A stretch of 64,000 nt of DNA from Occultella gossypii (GTDB lineage Bacteria; Actinomycetota; Actinomycetes; Actinomycetales; Beutenbergiaceae), in the NCBI RefSeq assembly GCF_019947135.1, contig NZ_JAGSHT010000016.1, forward strand, positions 124,001 through 188,000. Direction: 5' to 3'. A model generated the notes under the pieces. It saw nothing but the letters and a program-made list of their open reading frames with translations, made no database searches and had not been told where the DNA came from. Both the position numbers and the translations under genes were made by a program. This document shows positions 36,326 through 44,878 of this stretch, piece by piece. The first letter of the stretch is position 1. Each line of letters begins with the position of its first letter.

Positions 36326-37201
36326 TCATTGCTTGACTGCTCCGGCGATGCTGTCCACGAACTTGCGTTGCAACGCGATGAACACCGCCATGACGGGGAC
36401 CAGCGCGATGATCGCGGCGGCCGCCAGACCGGGCCAGTCGGTGCTGTTCTCGCCGACGAAGGCGGTCATGCCGACCGCGAGGGTCCGCATCTCCGGCTCG
36501 CTGAGGGTGAACACCAAGGGCAGCAGGTAGGTGTTCCAGGCGAACAGGAAACTCAGGATCACGACCGTGGCGGTGATCGGCCACGACAGCGGCAGCATGA
36601 TCTGAGTGAAGATCCGCAGCGGCCCGGCGCCGTCGAGCCGCGCGGACTCCTCGAGTTCCTTGGGCAGGCCGCTGAAGTAGCCGGCGTAGAGCAGGGTCGC
36701 GGCGACCTGTCCGCCGGCGCCGAGGCCGAGGATCACGCCGAGGAAGGTGTTCAGCAGGCCGAGCTGGTCGGTCAGCTGGACCACCGGGATGATCGTGTAG
36801 CCCTCCGGCAGGAAGAACGTCACCACGAAGACGGCGATGAGGACCTTCTTGCCGATGAACTTGTACCGGCCGAGCACGTAGCCGGCCAGCGCACTGCGCA
36901 CGACGATGAGCAGGACCGTGCCGCCGGTGATCAGCACCGTGTTGAGGAAGTACCGGTCGAATCCGACGACGTTCCACGCCCGCGCGTAGTTCTCCCAGAT
37001 CGGCTCCTGCGGCAGCAGCCCGAGGCCCGATCCGAAGATCTCCGGCTGGGTCTTCAGCGATGCCGAAAGCAACCAGATGAACGGGTAGATCCACAGCACG
37101 CCGAGGAGCAACAATCCGAGGAAGATCAACGCGTTGCCGGGCCGGGTCAGGATCCTTCGCCACCGCGGCTGCGTGCGGTCCGACTCCACGGCGGCCGTCA
37201 C
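36326..37201 (-). CDS. Carbohydrate ABC importer permease, MalG type
   Basis: Membrane subunit of the sulfated-glycan operon's importer. 291 residues, six membrane segments, EAA loop EESARLDGAGPLRIFTQIMLP, C-terminal DSIAGAVKQ. GTG 37201 overlaps the partner permease stop (GTGA); the longer open frame to 38074 is a shadow. A 53-base gap separates it from the GH2 gene. Confidence 0.92.
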   Translation of the reverse strand: MTAAVESDRTQPRWRRILTRPGNALIFLGLLLLGVLWIYPFIWLLSASLKTQPEIFGSGLGLLPQEPIWENYARAWNVVGFDRYFLNTVLITGGTVLLIVVRSALAGYVLGRYKFIGKKVLIAVFVVTFFLPEGYTIIPVVQLTDQLGLLNTFLGVILGLGAGGQVAATLLYAGYFSGLPKELEESARLDGAGPLRIFTQIMLPLSWPITATVVILSFLFAWNTYLLPLVFTLSEPEMRTLAVGMTAFVGENSTDWPGLAAAAIIALVPVMAVFIALQRKFVDSIAGAVKQ

Positions 37202-38169
37202 TTCATGCCTCCGATCGACCGCCGGGCCCAGCCCACGCCGACCGCCTGCGCGACGGCCAGCCCCATCGTGATCAACCCGAACAGCACCGCCGCCGCCGAG
37301 GCATATCCCAACTGCGGCACGCTCGCACCGAACGCCGTCCGGAAGATGAAGATCTCGATGACCTCGGACGAGAACGCCGGCCCCCCTGCGGTCAGCGTGT
37401 ACATCAGGTCGAACACGTTCAGCGCCCCGACCGTGTCGATCAGCGTGATGATCACCAGGAACGGCACCAGCAGCGGCAGCGTGACGTGCAGGAACTCCCG
37501 CCCCGGTCCAGCGCCGTCGAGCATCGCAGCCTCGTGGACCTCCTCCGGGATGGTCTGGAGGGCGGCGAGCCAGTAGATCATCGTGATCCCGAGCCACTTC
37601 CAGACCCACACGGCCGCCCCCGCGAACAGCGAGGTCCCGGTGTCGGCGACGAAGTTCACGGGCGAGTCCAACAGGCCGGACTGGACCAGGGCCAGGCTGA
37701 TCGGCCCACCGGCGTCGAGGAGCAGCGTGAAGGAGACGCCGATGATCGCGCCGGTGGTCACGACGGGCAGGAAGTACAGGGTGCGCAGGAAGCCCTTGAA
37801 CGGTGTCTTCTTGCGGTTGAGCAGGATCGCGAGGAACAGTGCGAGTCCGACCCGCAGGGGGACGGCGCACACCAGGAACACCAGGGAGTTGCGGAAGGAG
37901 TTCCAGAACAGGTCGTCGGCGAGCAGACGCTCGAAGTTCTCCAGCCCCACGAAGGTGCCCTGATCGGCGAAGCCGGGCCAGTCCAGGAGGGCGAACCACC
38001 ACGAGGCCAGCAACGGGTAGACGGTATAGGCGCCGTACCCCAGGACGGTCGGCAGCAGGAACAGGTAGATCCACCAGTCCTTGCGCAGCCGTCGCAGCAC
38101 ACCGGCCCTCGGCTGCGCCGGCGGCGCCGGCGGGTGGGTGGTGCGCAGTTGTTCCAGTTCTGCCGTCAT
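37198..38169 (-). CDS. Carbohydrate ABC importer permease, MalF type
   Basis: Partner permease, 323 residues from ATG 38169, which overlaps the binding-protein stop (ATGA). EAA loop HEAAMLDGAGPGREFLHVTLPLL. Six membrane segments after a hydrophilic N-terminus (LRKDWWIYLFLLPTVLGY). As in the other three importers here, the ATPase is not encoded nearby. Confidence 0.92.
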   Translation of the reverse strand: MTAELEQLRTTHPPAPPAQPRAGVLRRLRKDWWIYLFLLPTVLGYGAYTVYPLLASWWFALLDWPGFADQGTFVGLENFERLLADDLFWNSFRNSLVFLVCAVPLRVGLALFLAILLNRKKTPFKGFLRTLYFLPVVTTGAIIGVSFTLLLDAGGPISLALVQSGLLDSPVNFVADTGTSLFAGAAVWVWKWLGITMIYWLAALQTIPEEVHEAAMLDGAGPGREFLHVTLPLLVPFLVIITLIDTVGALNVFDLMYTLTAGGPAFSSEVIEIFIFRTAFGASVPQLGYASAAAVLFGLITMGLAVAQAVGVGWARRSIGGMK

Positions 38170-39671
38170 CGTCCTTCGTAGTCCTCGATCATGTAGTCGG
38201 ACTCGGGCTCCCAGTTCGAGAACACCCACGCGTCCAGCCCGACCTCGATGCCCTCCTGCTGCACCGTCGCCAGGGCACGGTCACGCTCGGCGCTGGCCGC
38301 CTCCCGGAACGTGCGGAGCTGGGCGGCGACGTCGATGTCCTCGCCGCTGAGCGCGGACTGCACGATGATGCCGAGGTCCGGCTGAACCGCGCGCATCTCC
38401 GCGACCACGCGCCACGCCTCCGGGTGACCGATCTCCGGTGCCGGGGCGATCCGCACGTCCTCGGCGAACCGGCTGACGCAGTCCCGGTAGGCGGGGTGCA
38501 CGTCGGCGGTCTCGACCGTCTCCAGCAGCGCCGGTGGTTGGTCCATCGCGCTGGCCAGCGCGGCCTGGAAGTCCTCGCCCGTCATCTGCAGGAGCAGGTC
38601 GGCCGCGACCGCCGGCTGGCCGGAGTCCGTAGAGACCCAGAACACGCCGCCCGCGGGCCCGGACCGCACCGAGTGACGCTCGGCACCCGGTCGCGGGATC
38701 GACCAGCAGCCGAGCCCGCGCTCGACGACCTCCGGCGACTCGGTGATCAGGTCGCCGATGAACCATGGGCCCCAGGGGAAGATCGCGCCTTCGCCGGCGG
38801 CCCACCGGGCGAGGGCGTCCCGCGGGATCATCGCCGCCGAGGCCGGGTGCACCAGCCCGTCCCGCTGGAGCGAGAGCAGGAACTCGACGGCGTCGATGAA
38901 GGGTTGCGAGTCGTAGACGTACTCACCGGTGCTCCAGTCGATGGCGCCCGGCGCACCCGCCGCCATCGCGAGCTGGGTCACGATCGCGGTGAGGTAGTTC
39001 GGGTTCTGGGCGGGCAGGAAGATGCCGGAGGCCTCGGTGTTGTCGGTGACCTGGCGTGCGACGGCGCGCAGGTCGTCCCAGGTGGTCGGCTCGTCCTCGG
39101 GGTCGACGCCCGCCTGCGTGAGCAGCTCGGTGTTGTACCAGGGGATGGTCTGGTGCTGGCGCGCGGAGAAGAGCGGGACGGAGTAGATCTCACCGTCGAA
39201 CCGGTGGAGTCCGTCGAAGATCTGGTCCGCCACGGGGCTGGAGTCGAAGTCGGCGAATTCGCTGATCGGCTGGAACCAGTCCTCGCTGACCAGCGCGGCG
39301 GGCGCCGAGTCCAGACCGACGAGGGTGTGCACGTCGGGCAGCTGATTGCTGCGCCGTGCGACCTGCAGCGCCTGGCCGAGGTCCGCGGCGGCGAGCTGGC
39401 GCCGTTCGATCGTGATGCCGGGATGCGCCTCGGTGTAGGGAGTGAACAGGTCCTGCTCGAGCATCTCGGTCAGCGGGCGGAACTGGTCCCACCACCTGAT
39501 CGTGCCCTCGGCGCCGGAACTGCCGCCGCTCTCCTCGGAACTCTGACCACCTCCGGTGCAGCTGGCCAGGACCGCGGTCATCAGCCCCGCACCGGAGACG
39601 CCGAGGAACCGGCGGCGGTCGAGGGACGGCATCCCGGCGGGGGTGCGCTCGAGGGGGATGTTGGTGCGCAT
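38166..39671 (-). CDS. Sugar ABC importer substrate-binding lipoprotein (Tat)
   Basis: Extracellular binding protein of 501 residues. Twin-arginine motif DRRRFLGVSG (19-24) with lipobox LASC, Cys38, and a Gly/Ser/Glu linker. Mature sequence begins TIRWWDQFRPLTEMLEQDLFTPY. ATG at 39671 has GAAGGAG 6 bases upstream. It sits between the sulfatases and permeases of one operon, so its ligand is likely a (de)sulfated oligosaccharide. Confidence 0.92.
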   Translation of the reverse strand: MRTNIPLERTPAGMPSLDRRRFLGVSGAGLMTAVLASCTGGGQSSEESGGSSGAEGTIRWWDQFRPLTEMLEQDLFTPYTEAHPGITIERRQLAAADLGQALQVARRSNQLPDVHTLVGLDSAPAALVSEDWFQPISEFADFDSSPVADQIFDGLHRFDGEIYSVPLFSARQHQTIPWYNTELLTQAGVDPEDEPTTWDDLRAVARQVTDNTEASGIFLPAQNPNYLTAIVTQLAMAAGAPGAIDWSTGEYVYDSQPFIDAVEFLLSLQRDGLVHPASAAMIPRDALARWAAGEGAIFPWGPWFIGDLITESPEVVERGLGCWSIPRPGAERHSVRSGPAGGVFWVSTDSGQPAVAADLLLQMTGEDFQAALASAMDQPPALLETVETADVHPAYRDCVSRFAEDVRIAPAPEIGHPEAWRVVAEMRAVQPDLGIIVQSALSGEDIDVAAQLRTFREAASAERDRALATVQQEGIEVGLDAWVFSNWEPESDYMIEDYEGR

Positions 39672-39701
39672 GAGGACTCCTTCGTCTCGGTGAACACGGG
39701 G

Positions 39702-41174
39702 TCAGCCCGTGGACTTCATCCAGTTGTGCTCGGTCGTCTTGGGTACGTAGGTGCCGCGCGGAAGCTCGTCCTGGACGCGGAGCATCCATTGCGTCAGGCA
39801 CCACAGCAGGTCGTGCCGAACGGCGGCATGGGACGGGTCGTCGATCAGGTTGGTGACCTCGCCGGCGTCGGTCGTCAGGTCGTAGAGCTCGCCGGTGCCG
39901 TCGCTGTGCACCACGAGCTTCCGACCGTCGCGGACCACCATCCGGGACCTGCCGCTCTGGGTGACGGAGTTCAGTGAGTCGAGCGAGCGGCCGTCGTAAG
40001 AGAAGTGCAACGGCGGGTGCTCGTCCGAGCGGTACGTCAGGCCGCCGAACCCGCGTTCGGCGTAGATCGAGTCGAACTCACCCCGCGGCCTGGGCGCCCC
40101 ACGCAGGAGGGGCAGCAGACTGCGACCTTGGAGCCCGTCCGGGAAGGGCTGGCCCACCAGCGCGCACAGGGTTGGCAGCACATCGGCGATCGAGACCAGT
40201 TCTTCCCGCACCTGGCCGCCGGACACCCCGGCGCCGGAGAAGAACAGCGGTATTCGCACGAGGCACTCGGGCAACCCGGCGCCCTTGCGTTGAAGGCCGA
40301 ATTCACCGGTGTAGTCGCCATGATCGCTGACGAAGACGACCAGGATCTCGCCGTCGAGCGTGGCTCGCGCGTGCTCCACGAACCGGCGCACCTGATCGTC
40401 GATCAGCCGCAGCATGCCGCAGTAGTTCGCGACGTAGCGCCGCCAGTCGGCGTCGTAGCCGGGTCGCTTGCGTTCGAGGAGCTCCTGCAGCCACAGCCAG
40501 TGGCCACCCTTGTCCCGAGCCGCCTGGGGGCCATGGGCACGCTCGGGCACCTCGCTCTCGGCGAAGAGGCTGAAGTACGGATCCGGCACCTGGTACGGGT
40601 TGTGCGGTTCCGGGAACGAGACCCAGAAGAACTGCGGCCCCGCGTGGTCCGCGGCCGCGTCCACGTCGGCGATCGCGTCGCTGACGATGCGATAGGGCAG
40701 CTGGCACTCCAGCGGGAAGGGGGTCGGCTCGGCTGCGACGCCGTGGTCCAGTTCCTCGAGCCACGCGTCGAACGCACCGTGTTCCGGTTCGCGTTGAGGC
40801 CCATCGACATGGAAGTACGGCCCCGCGTAGTGATCGAAGTCGTCCGGGCCGGCGTGCATGTGCGGCTTGCCCGCGAAGCTCAGCCGGTATCCCGCCGAAC
40901 GAAGGATCTGCAGCAGGTCCCGGTCGTACCAGGCGTGCTGAGCGGTGCTGTTCTGCGTCACCCGATGAGCGGACGGCCACCGGCCGGTCAGCAGGCTCGC
41001 ACGCGCGGGCGAGCACGACGGCGCCGTGGTGTAGGCGTTCGGAAAGGAGACTCCGTCCGCCGCGAGGGCATCGCAGAACGGCATCGTGTCCAGTGCGAAC
41101 CCCGATCGTCGGGTGAAGCCGGACCGATGCTGATCGGTCATCACCAGCAGCACGTGCGGCTGTTGCGCGCTCAT
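39702..41174 (-). CDS. Type I sulfatase, formylglycine-dependent (copy A)
   Basis: Removes sulfate esters from a sugar. 490 residues. The active-site signature is CSPARASLLTG with Cys54 to be converted to formylglycine (C-x-P-x-R). Calcium ligands: TDQH (Asp14, Gln15) and VSDHGDYTGEFG. No signal peptide is visible, so it acts in the cytoplasm on imported sugar, or is exported in complex. The C-terminus PKTTEHNW parallels copy B, and the two genes are clearly tandem duplicates. Longer frame to 41390 is not needed: GGGGAG lies before ATG 41174. A formylglycine-generating enzyme must be supplied from outside the window. Confidence 0.93.
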   Translation of the reverse strand: MSAQQPHVLLVMTDQHRSGFTRRSGFALDTMPFCDALAADGVSFPNAYTTAPSCSPARASLLTGRWPSAHRVTQNSTAQHAWYDRDLLQILRSAGYRLSFAGKPHMHAGPDDFDHYAGPYFHVDGPQREPEHGAFDAWLEELDHGVAAEPTPFPLECQLPYRIVSDAIADVDAAADHAGPQFFWVSFPEPHNPYQVPDPYFSLFAESEVPERAHGPQAARDKGGHWLWLQELLERKRPGYDADWRRYVANYCGMLRLIDDQVRRFVEHARATLDGEILVVFVSDHGDYTGEFGLQRKGAGLPECLVRIPLFFSGAGVSGGQVREELVSIADVLPTLCALVGQPFPDGLQGRSLLPLLRGAPRPRGEFDSIYAERGFGGLTYRSDEHPPLHFSYDGRSLDSLNSVTQSGRSRMVVRDGRKLVVHSDGTGELYDLTTDAGEVTNLIDDPSHAAVRHDLLWCLTQWMLRVQDELPRGTYVPKTTEHNWMKSTG

Positions 41175-41199
41175 CGGGGCCGGCTCCCCTCGGTCGGGC

Positions 41200-42654
41200 T
41201 CACGCCCAACGCCAGTTGTGGGGACGGGTGTTCGGGTTGTACTGCCCGACGGGCAGATCGTCGGCGGCCCGGAGCAGCCAGCGCGTGAGGGTGCGGTAGA
41301 GGGCGTCGCGCACGTCGCGATGGGCGGGGTCGGAGCTGAGGTCCTCGAGTTCCGCGGGATCGGCGACGAGGTCGTAGAGCACGCCCTCACCGCTGTCGTC
41401 GACGATCAGCTTGAAGCGACCGGCGACGACCATCCGCATCTCGCCGCTCTGGGTGACGCTGTTCAGCTCGTCGAAGGTGGGACCGTCATAGGGGAAGTGC
41501 AGCGGCGGCAGGTCGTCCTCGCAGTAGGAGACGCCGCCGTACCCTGACTCGCCGAGGATGCTGCCGAACTCGGTCTCGGGCGCATCCGCACCGCGCAGCA
41601 GTGGGGCGAGCGAGCGGCCCTGGACCCCGGCCGGGATCGGTTCGTCGAGCCATTCTGCGATCGTCGGCAACAGGTCGACCATGGAGACCAGCTCACGACG
41701 GCGCTGCGGGGCGATACCCGGCCCGGCGATGGCCAGCGGGATTCGCATCAGGGCATCGGACATCCCGGCGCCCTTGCGCTGCAGACCGTAGTCCCCGAAG
41801 AAGTCGCCATGGTCGCTGACGAAGAGGAAGACGGTGTCCTGCGCACGGTCCCCGAGCCGATCCAGGAGTCGCCCGATCTGGTCATCGATCAGCCGCAGCA
41901 TGCCCAGGTAGTTCGCTCGATACCGGCGCCACTGCTCGTCGAAGCCCGGCCGCTTCTCCTCGATCAGCCGGTGCAGCCAGCGGTAGCGCCAGCCCAGCTG
42001 CTCGATGGCCTCCGGCCCGGCGAGCCGGTCGGGCACGTCTGCCTCGTCGAACATGCTGAAATACGGCTCGGGCACCTGGTAGGGATTGTGCGGCTCCGGG
42101 AACGAGAGCCAGAGGAAGAACGGAGCGTCGCCGTCCTGGCCGACCGCGTCGATCGCGCCGTCGACGATCCGGTGCGGGAGCTGGCACTCGACCGGGAAGG
42201 GCGTCGGCTCCTCCGCGACCGCGTGGTCGAGCTCGCGCAACCACTCGTCGAAGGCGGCGTGCTCCGCCCCGGCCTGCGGACCGCCGTCGTGCAGGAACGG
42301 GCCGTGGAACGTGTCGAAGTCTTCCGGTCCGGGATGCATGTGGGGTTTGCCGGTGAAGTGCAGCGTGTATCCGGCGCCCCGGAGCAGGTCGAGCAGATCG
42401 GTGGCGTACTGGGCAAGGTGTCCGGTGCTGTTCTGCCGCACGTGGTGCGCGCTCGGAAACCTGCCCGTGAGCAGGCTGGTCCGGGCGGGCACGCAGACCG
42501 GGGAGCTGGTGTAGGCACGTTCGAACCGGACGCCGCCGGCCAGCAACCGGTCGAGCCGCGGCATCGTGTCCGGGCCCCCCTCGCCGGCGGTGAGCCCCGC
42601 GCGCTGCTGATCGGTCATCAACAGCACGATGTTCGGCCGTGTCCTCGCTGACAT
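41200..42654 (-). CDS. Type I sulfatase, formylglycine-dependent (copy B)
   Basis: First gene of the 12.6-kb operon. 484 residues; signature CVPARTSLLTG with Cys54, TDQQ metal site (Asp15, Gln16) and VSDHGDFFGDYG. Shares with copy A long blocks (QNST, FTGKPHMHPGPEDFD, RKGAGM, NSVTQSG) at the same positions; they have diverged enough to act on different sulfate positions. ATG 42654 is chosen as the first family-like Met. No signal peptide. The promoter with a LacI-like palindrome is 72 bases upstream. Confidence 0.93.
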   Translation of the reverse strand: MSARTRPNIVLLMTDQQRAGLTAGEGGPDTMPRLDRLLAGGVRFERAYTSSPVCVPARTSLLTGRFPSAHHVRQNSTGHLAQYATDLLDLLRGAGYTLHFTGKPHMHPGPEDFDTFHGPFLHDGGPQAGAEHAAFDEWLRELDHAVAEEPTPFPVECQLPHRIVDGAIDAVGQDGDAPFFLWLSFPEPHNPYQVPEPYFSMFDEADVPDRLAGPEAIEQLGWRYRWLHRLIEEKRPGFDEQWRRYRANYLGMLRLIDDQIGRLLDRLGDRAQDTVFLFVSDHGDFFGDYGLQRKGAGMSDALMRIPLAIAGPGIAPQRRRELVSMVDLLPTIAEWLDEPIPAGVQGRSLAPLLRGADAPETEFGSILGESGYGGVSYCEDDLPPLHFPYDGPTFDELNSVTQSGEMRMVVAGRFKLIVDDSGEGVLYDLVADPAELEDLSSDPAHRDVRDALYRTLTRWLLRAADDLPVGQYNPNTRPHNWRWA

Positions 42655-42725
42655 GAACGTCTCTGTTCCTTTCCGCCGGGCTCTGGGCCCGCCGTGCTCG
42701 CTCCGGTGACTGCTGCTGATCGAGC

Positions 42726-42755
42726 ACACTACAGCGCTGTAAATTCTGATGTCCA
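42726..42755 (-). promoter_or_regulatory. Promoter of the sulfatase-GH2 operon with LacI-type operator
   Basis: On the minus strand TGGACA (42755-42750), 18 bases, then TAGTGT (42731-42726) resembles a sigma70 promoter. The perfect palindrome TACAGCGCTGTA (42730-42741), with the central CG of LacI-family sites, lies in the spacer and touches the -10 box. A second AGCGCT-centred half-conserved site (CTAGCGCTTA, 42777-42786) is upstream and could allow looping. The LacI gene that ends the operon is the natural ligand. Confidence 0.6.
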
Positions 42756-42819
42756 GAGATTCGAGGAAGGAGTTTCTAGCGCTTACCTAGACGGCGATCG
42801 TTGCTGTGGGCACCGATCG

Positions 42820-42931
42820 GCGATAGGCCGAGGTTGGGCTGTTGCCGGGAGGGGCGTGCACATTGCCCTCGGGACGGGCCGATGAGGAAGTCCCCCGGAA
42901 GACAACCGTGCTGCTCGTGGACGATCGCCCG
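42820..42931 (+). pseudogene. Relic of a two-component system (kinase end, regulator start)
   Basis: Forward reading shows the last residues of a NarL-partner kinase (VGLLPGG in one frame, then VHIALGTGR-stop at 42856-42885) and, right after, the first residues of a response regulator (KTTVLLVDDRP, 42899-42931). The same order and an ATGA start/stop overlap occur in the intact pair at 29258. Frames are broken and the regulator stops where the minus-strand toxin gene ends, so this is the scar of a disrupted gene pair. Confidence 0.55.
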
Positions 42932-43702
42932 TCAGATTCGCGCGTCGGCCACAACGTCGCGCAGGAGCAGCCGCAGGTTGGCCTGGTCTGCTGGCCTGGG
43001 CAGCGCGCGTCGGACCGCGATCGCATTGGTCCTTCCGAAGTGTTCGTGCAGGAGCGCACCAGCGTGCTTCCCGTCGCCGGTGCTGGGCCAGTCGGCGGCG
43101 GTGATGCCGGCGGCGTCAGCGGCCACCAGGAGCCGCCAGATGTCGATGGCGTCGCTCGTCTGCAGGCGGCCTTTGAAGGCGAACGCCTTGAGGGTCAGCG
43201 CGCCGATCAGGTGCGGCAGATCCAGGGTCATGGTGACCGAGGAACCGTCCTGTAGTTGGGCGTTGATGCTGACTTGCACCGGGTCGAGGCGCAGTGCCGT
43301 GGTCAGGCCCGGGATGAGGTCTACGGACAGCTCACCGACCGGCTGGTTGGATTCCAGGTGCACCGTGGGCGATGGTGCGAGGACGTCGATAGTGCGGTTA
43401 CGGTCACCGTCGGACCGGACGAACCGGTTGCCGCCTTCGCGCTTGTAGCCGAGGCCCAGGAGGGCCGCCGGCAGCCGATCATCACCACACACCTCCTTGG
43501 GCACACCCATGTCAGCGTCGGCGGTCTCGCGCGCGTCGACCTGGTCCTGGACGCCGTAACGGTGGGTGAGGAGCGTGACGGCGATCCCGCCGACGAGCCG
43601 GTACTTGACCTCGAGCGTGGAGGCGATGGTTGCGATGTCGGCGGCGGCGAGCCAGGCTGCGTCAGTTGCAGCGGACGGCGACCGTACCGGGATGACGCTC
43701 AA
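42932..43702 (-). CDS. AbiEii-like nucleotidyltransferase, toxin of a type IV toxin-antitoxin pair
   Basis: Probable toxin that modifies an essential RNA or other target with a nucleotide and halts growth, for instance on phage attack. 256 residues. Nucleotidyltransferase landmarks: LVGGIAVTLL (Gly38-Gly39), TADADMG with Asp62-x-Asp64, a third acid in TIDVLAP (Asp106), and LKAFAFKGRLQTSDAIDIWRLL with Lys172, Asp184 and Asp187, the pattern of AbiEii/DUF1814-type enzymes. All catalytic positions are intact. Translationally coupled to the upstream regulator (ATGA at 43699-43702), the normal antitoxin-first order of AbiE systems. Divergent enough that annotation may call it hypothetical. Confidence 0.75.
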   Translation of the reverse strand: MSVIPVRSPSAATDAAWLAAADIATIASTLEVKYRLVGGIAVTLLTHRYGVQDQVDARETADADMGVPKEVCGDDRLPAALLGLGYKREGGNRFVRSDGDRNRTIDVLAPSPTVHLESNQPVGELSVDLIPGLTTALRLDPVQVSINAQLQDGSSVTMTLDLPHLIGALTLKAFAFKGRLQTSDAIDIWRLLVAADAAGITAADWPSTGDGKHAGALLHEHFGRTNAIAVRRALPRPADQANLRLLLRDVVADARI

Positions 43703-44781
43703 GCCGAACGCCCCCTGAGGAGGTGCGCCTTGAGCGCGTCTGCTGCCTGGTCGTCTCCATCTCGGATCAAGTCGAGCCAGACACGTGCCGGCGGCAAGAT
43801 CGGCGGCTGTTGCTCGTCGTCGATTGTGCGCAGTAGATGCGGGTCCTCGGGAACGGCCAGGATGAGGTTGGCGTCCTGGGCTCGCACGGGGGTGGCGTTG
43901 GCTTCGGACATGTCGGTCAGCTTCTCGGCCCAGATCAGGGCTCGCTGGGGCCGCGCCCAGGGTGCGAGCTTGTCAGCGGCGACCTGCCCGGAGACGGCGT
44001 GCCGGATCCCACGCTGGGCGAGGAGCGCGCTGGCGCTGCGGGCCGTGTCGCTCGGGCTCTCGCGTGTCAACCAGGTGGTCGTCGCGCGCGAGCTGCGCGG
44101 GTAGGTGGCGGCCAGCCAACTGAGCAGCGTCTCCACCCGCGCAGGGCTATGCCTGTTGTGCAGTCGGGCCAGCTGATCCTTCTCGACGTTGCGTTCGCCA
44201 TGTGCGGCGTCCTTGGGGAAGGTCGTGAGGACGTTGGTGAGCTTCGTCGCACTGATGTTGTGCATAGCCTTGCTGACACCGCCTTGGGAGATCCCGAGCT
44301 TGTGCGCGATCTGGGTCTGCGTGCGCGGTCCAGACTCGCTGCACTCGAATGCGACGGCATACGTCGACCACGGCACCGGGCCCGGTCGCCGGGTCGGCTG
44401 CGCGTCGGGCTCCAGGGCGCTCTCAAGAGCCAGGATGCGGCCGCCGTCTCCGATGAGGTAACCCGAGCGGGCCGGAGTCCGACCGTCGGGCGGCCTGATC
44501 ACGACGGACACACCACGCCTGCGCGCCCCGTCGATGAACGCCTTCGAGGCAGACGGGACGACGAGAAGGAGTCTCGTCGGCGGCCTGGGCGAACTGCGTT
44601 CGAGGACCTTCGTCAGTGCGCTGGGGGTGAGCCGAGTGGGGAACACCTTGACCTTGTACTCGGTCGCAGCCGGCCAGCCCGGTACGAGGAGCGCGATGTC
44701 GGCGTCCGGGGATGATGGGTCGGACAGTTCGATTCCGTGCTCGAGCGCGAGTCGGGTGAACGTCTCGTCATCGATCAGCAT
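43699..44781 (-). CDS. AbiEi-like antitoxin and autoregulator
   Basis: Antitoxin of the AbiE-type pair. 360 residues. A helix-turn-helix lies mid-protein (about 153-176: RTQTQIAHKLGISQGGVSKAMHNI), flanked by an N-terminal domain (VFPTRLTPSALTKVLERS, RLLLVVPSASKAFI) and a C-terminal domain with ILAVPEDPHLLRTIDD, as in AbiEi-like proteins that bind their own promoter. ATG 44781 has a perfect GAGGAGG 6 bases upstream. A clear promoter overlapped by an inverted repeat precedes it. Overlaps the toxin gene by 4 bases. In type IV systems the antitoxin counters the toxin effect without binding it. Confidence 0.72.
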   Translation of the reverse strand: MLIDDETFTRLALEHGIELSDPSSPDADIALLVPGWPAATEYKVKVFPTRLTPSALTKVLERSSPRPPTRLLLVVPSASKAFIDGARRRGVSVVIRPPDGRTPARSGYLIGDGGRILALESALEPDAQPTRRPGPVPWSTYAVAFECSESGPRTQTQIAHKLGISQGGVSKAMHNISATKLTNVLTTFPKDAAHGERNVEKDQLARLHNRHSPARVETLLSWLAATYPRSSRATTTWLTRESPSDTARSASALLAQRGIRHAVSGQVAADKLAPWARPQRALIWAEKLTDMSEANATPVRAQDANLILAVPEDPHLLRTIDDEQQPPILPPARVWLDLIRDGDDQAADALKAHLLRGRSA

Positions 44782-44806
44782 GGTGGCCTCCTCATTCCAC
44801 CACCCA

Positions 44807-44835
44807 ATATTACAGTTTTCACCACTGAGTGACAA
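44807..44835 (-). promoter_or_regulatory. Promoter of the AbiE-like operon with overlapping inverted repeat
   Basis: On the minus strand TTGTCA (44835-44830), exactly 17 bases, then TAATAT (44812-44807) is the best sigma70-type promoter seen in the window, 26 bases before the start codon. TCAC-6-GTGA (44819-44832) overlaps the -35 box and spacer, the expected place for autorepression by the antitoxin. Confidence 0.75.
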
Positions 44836-44878
44836 TAGGAATAGTCGTGTGCGCTGGCCGATAGCGTGGCGGCGCGAC

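Noticed and set aside
36273-37163. N-terminal extension of the GH2 frame
   Set aside because: Arg/Ala-rich shadow of the permease; a signal peptide with a ribosome site begins at 36272.
37839-39977. Forward 712-codon frame opposite the binding protein
   Set aside because: Shadow of the Tat lipoprotein and permease genes; no ribosome site or motif.
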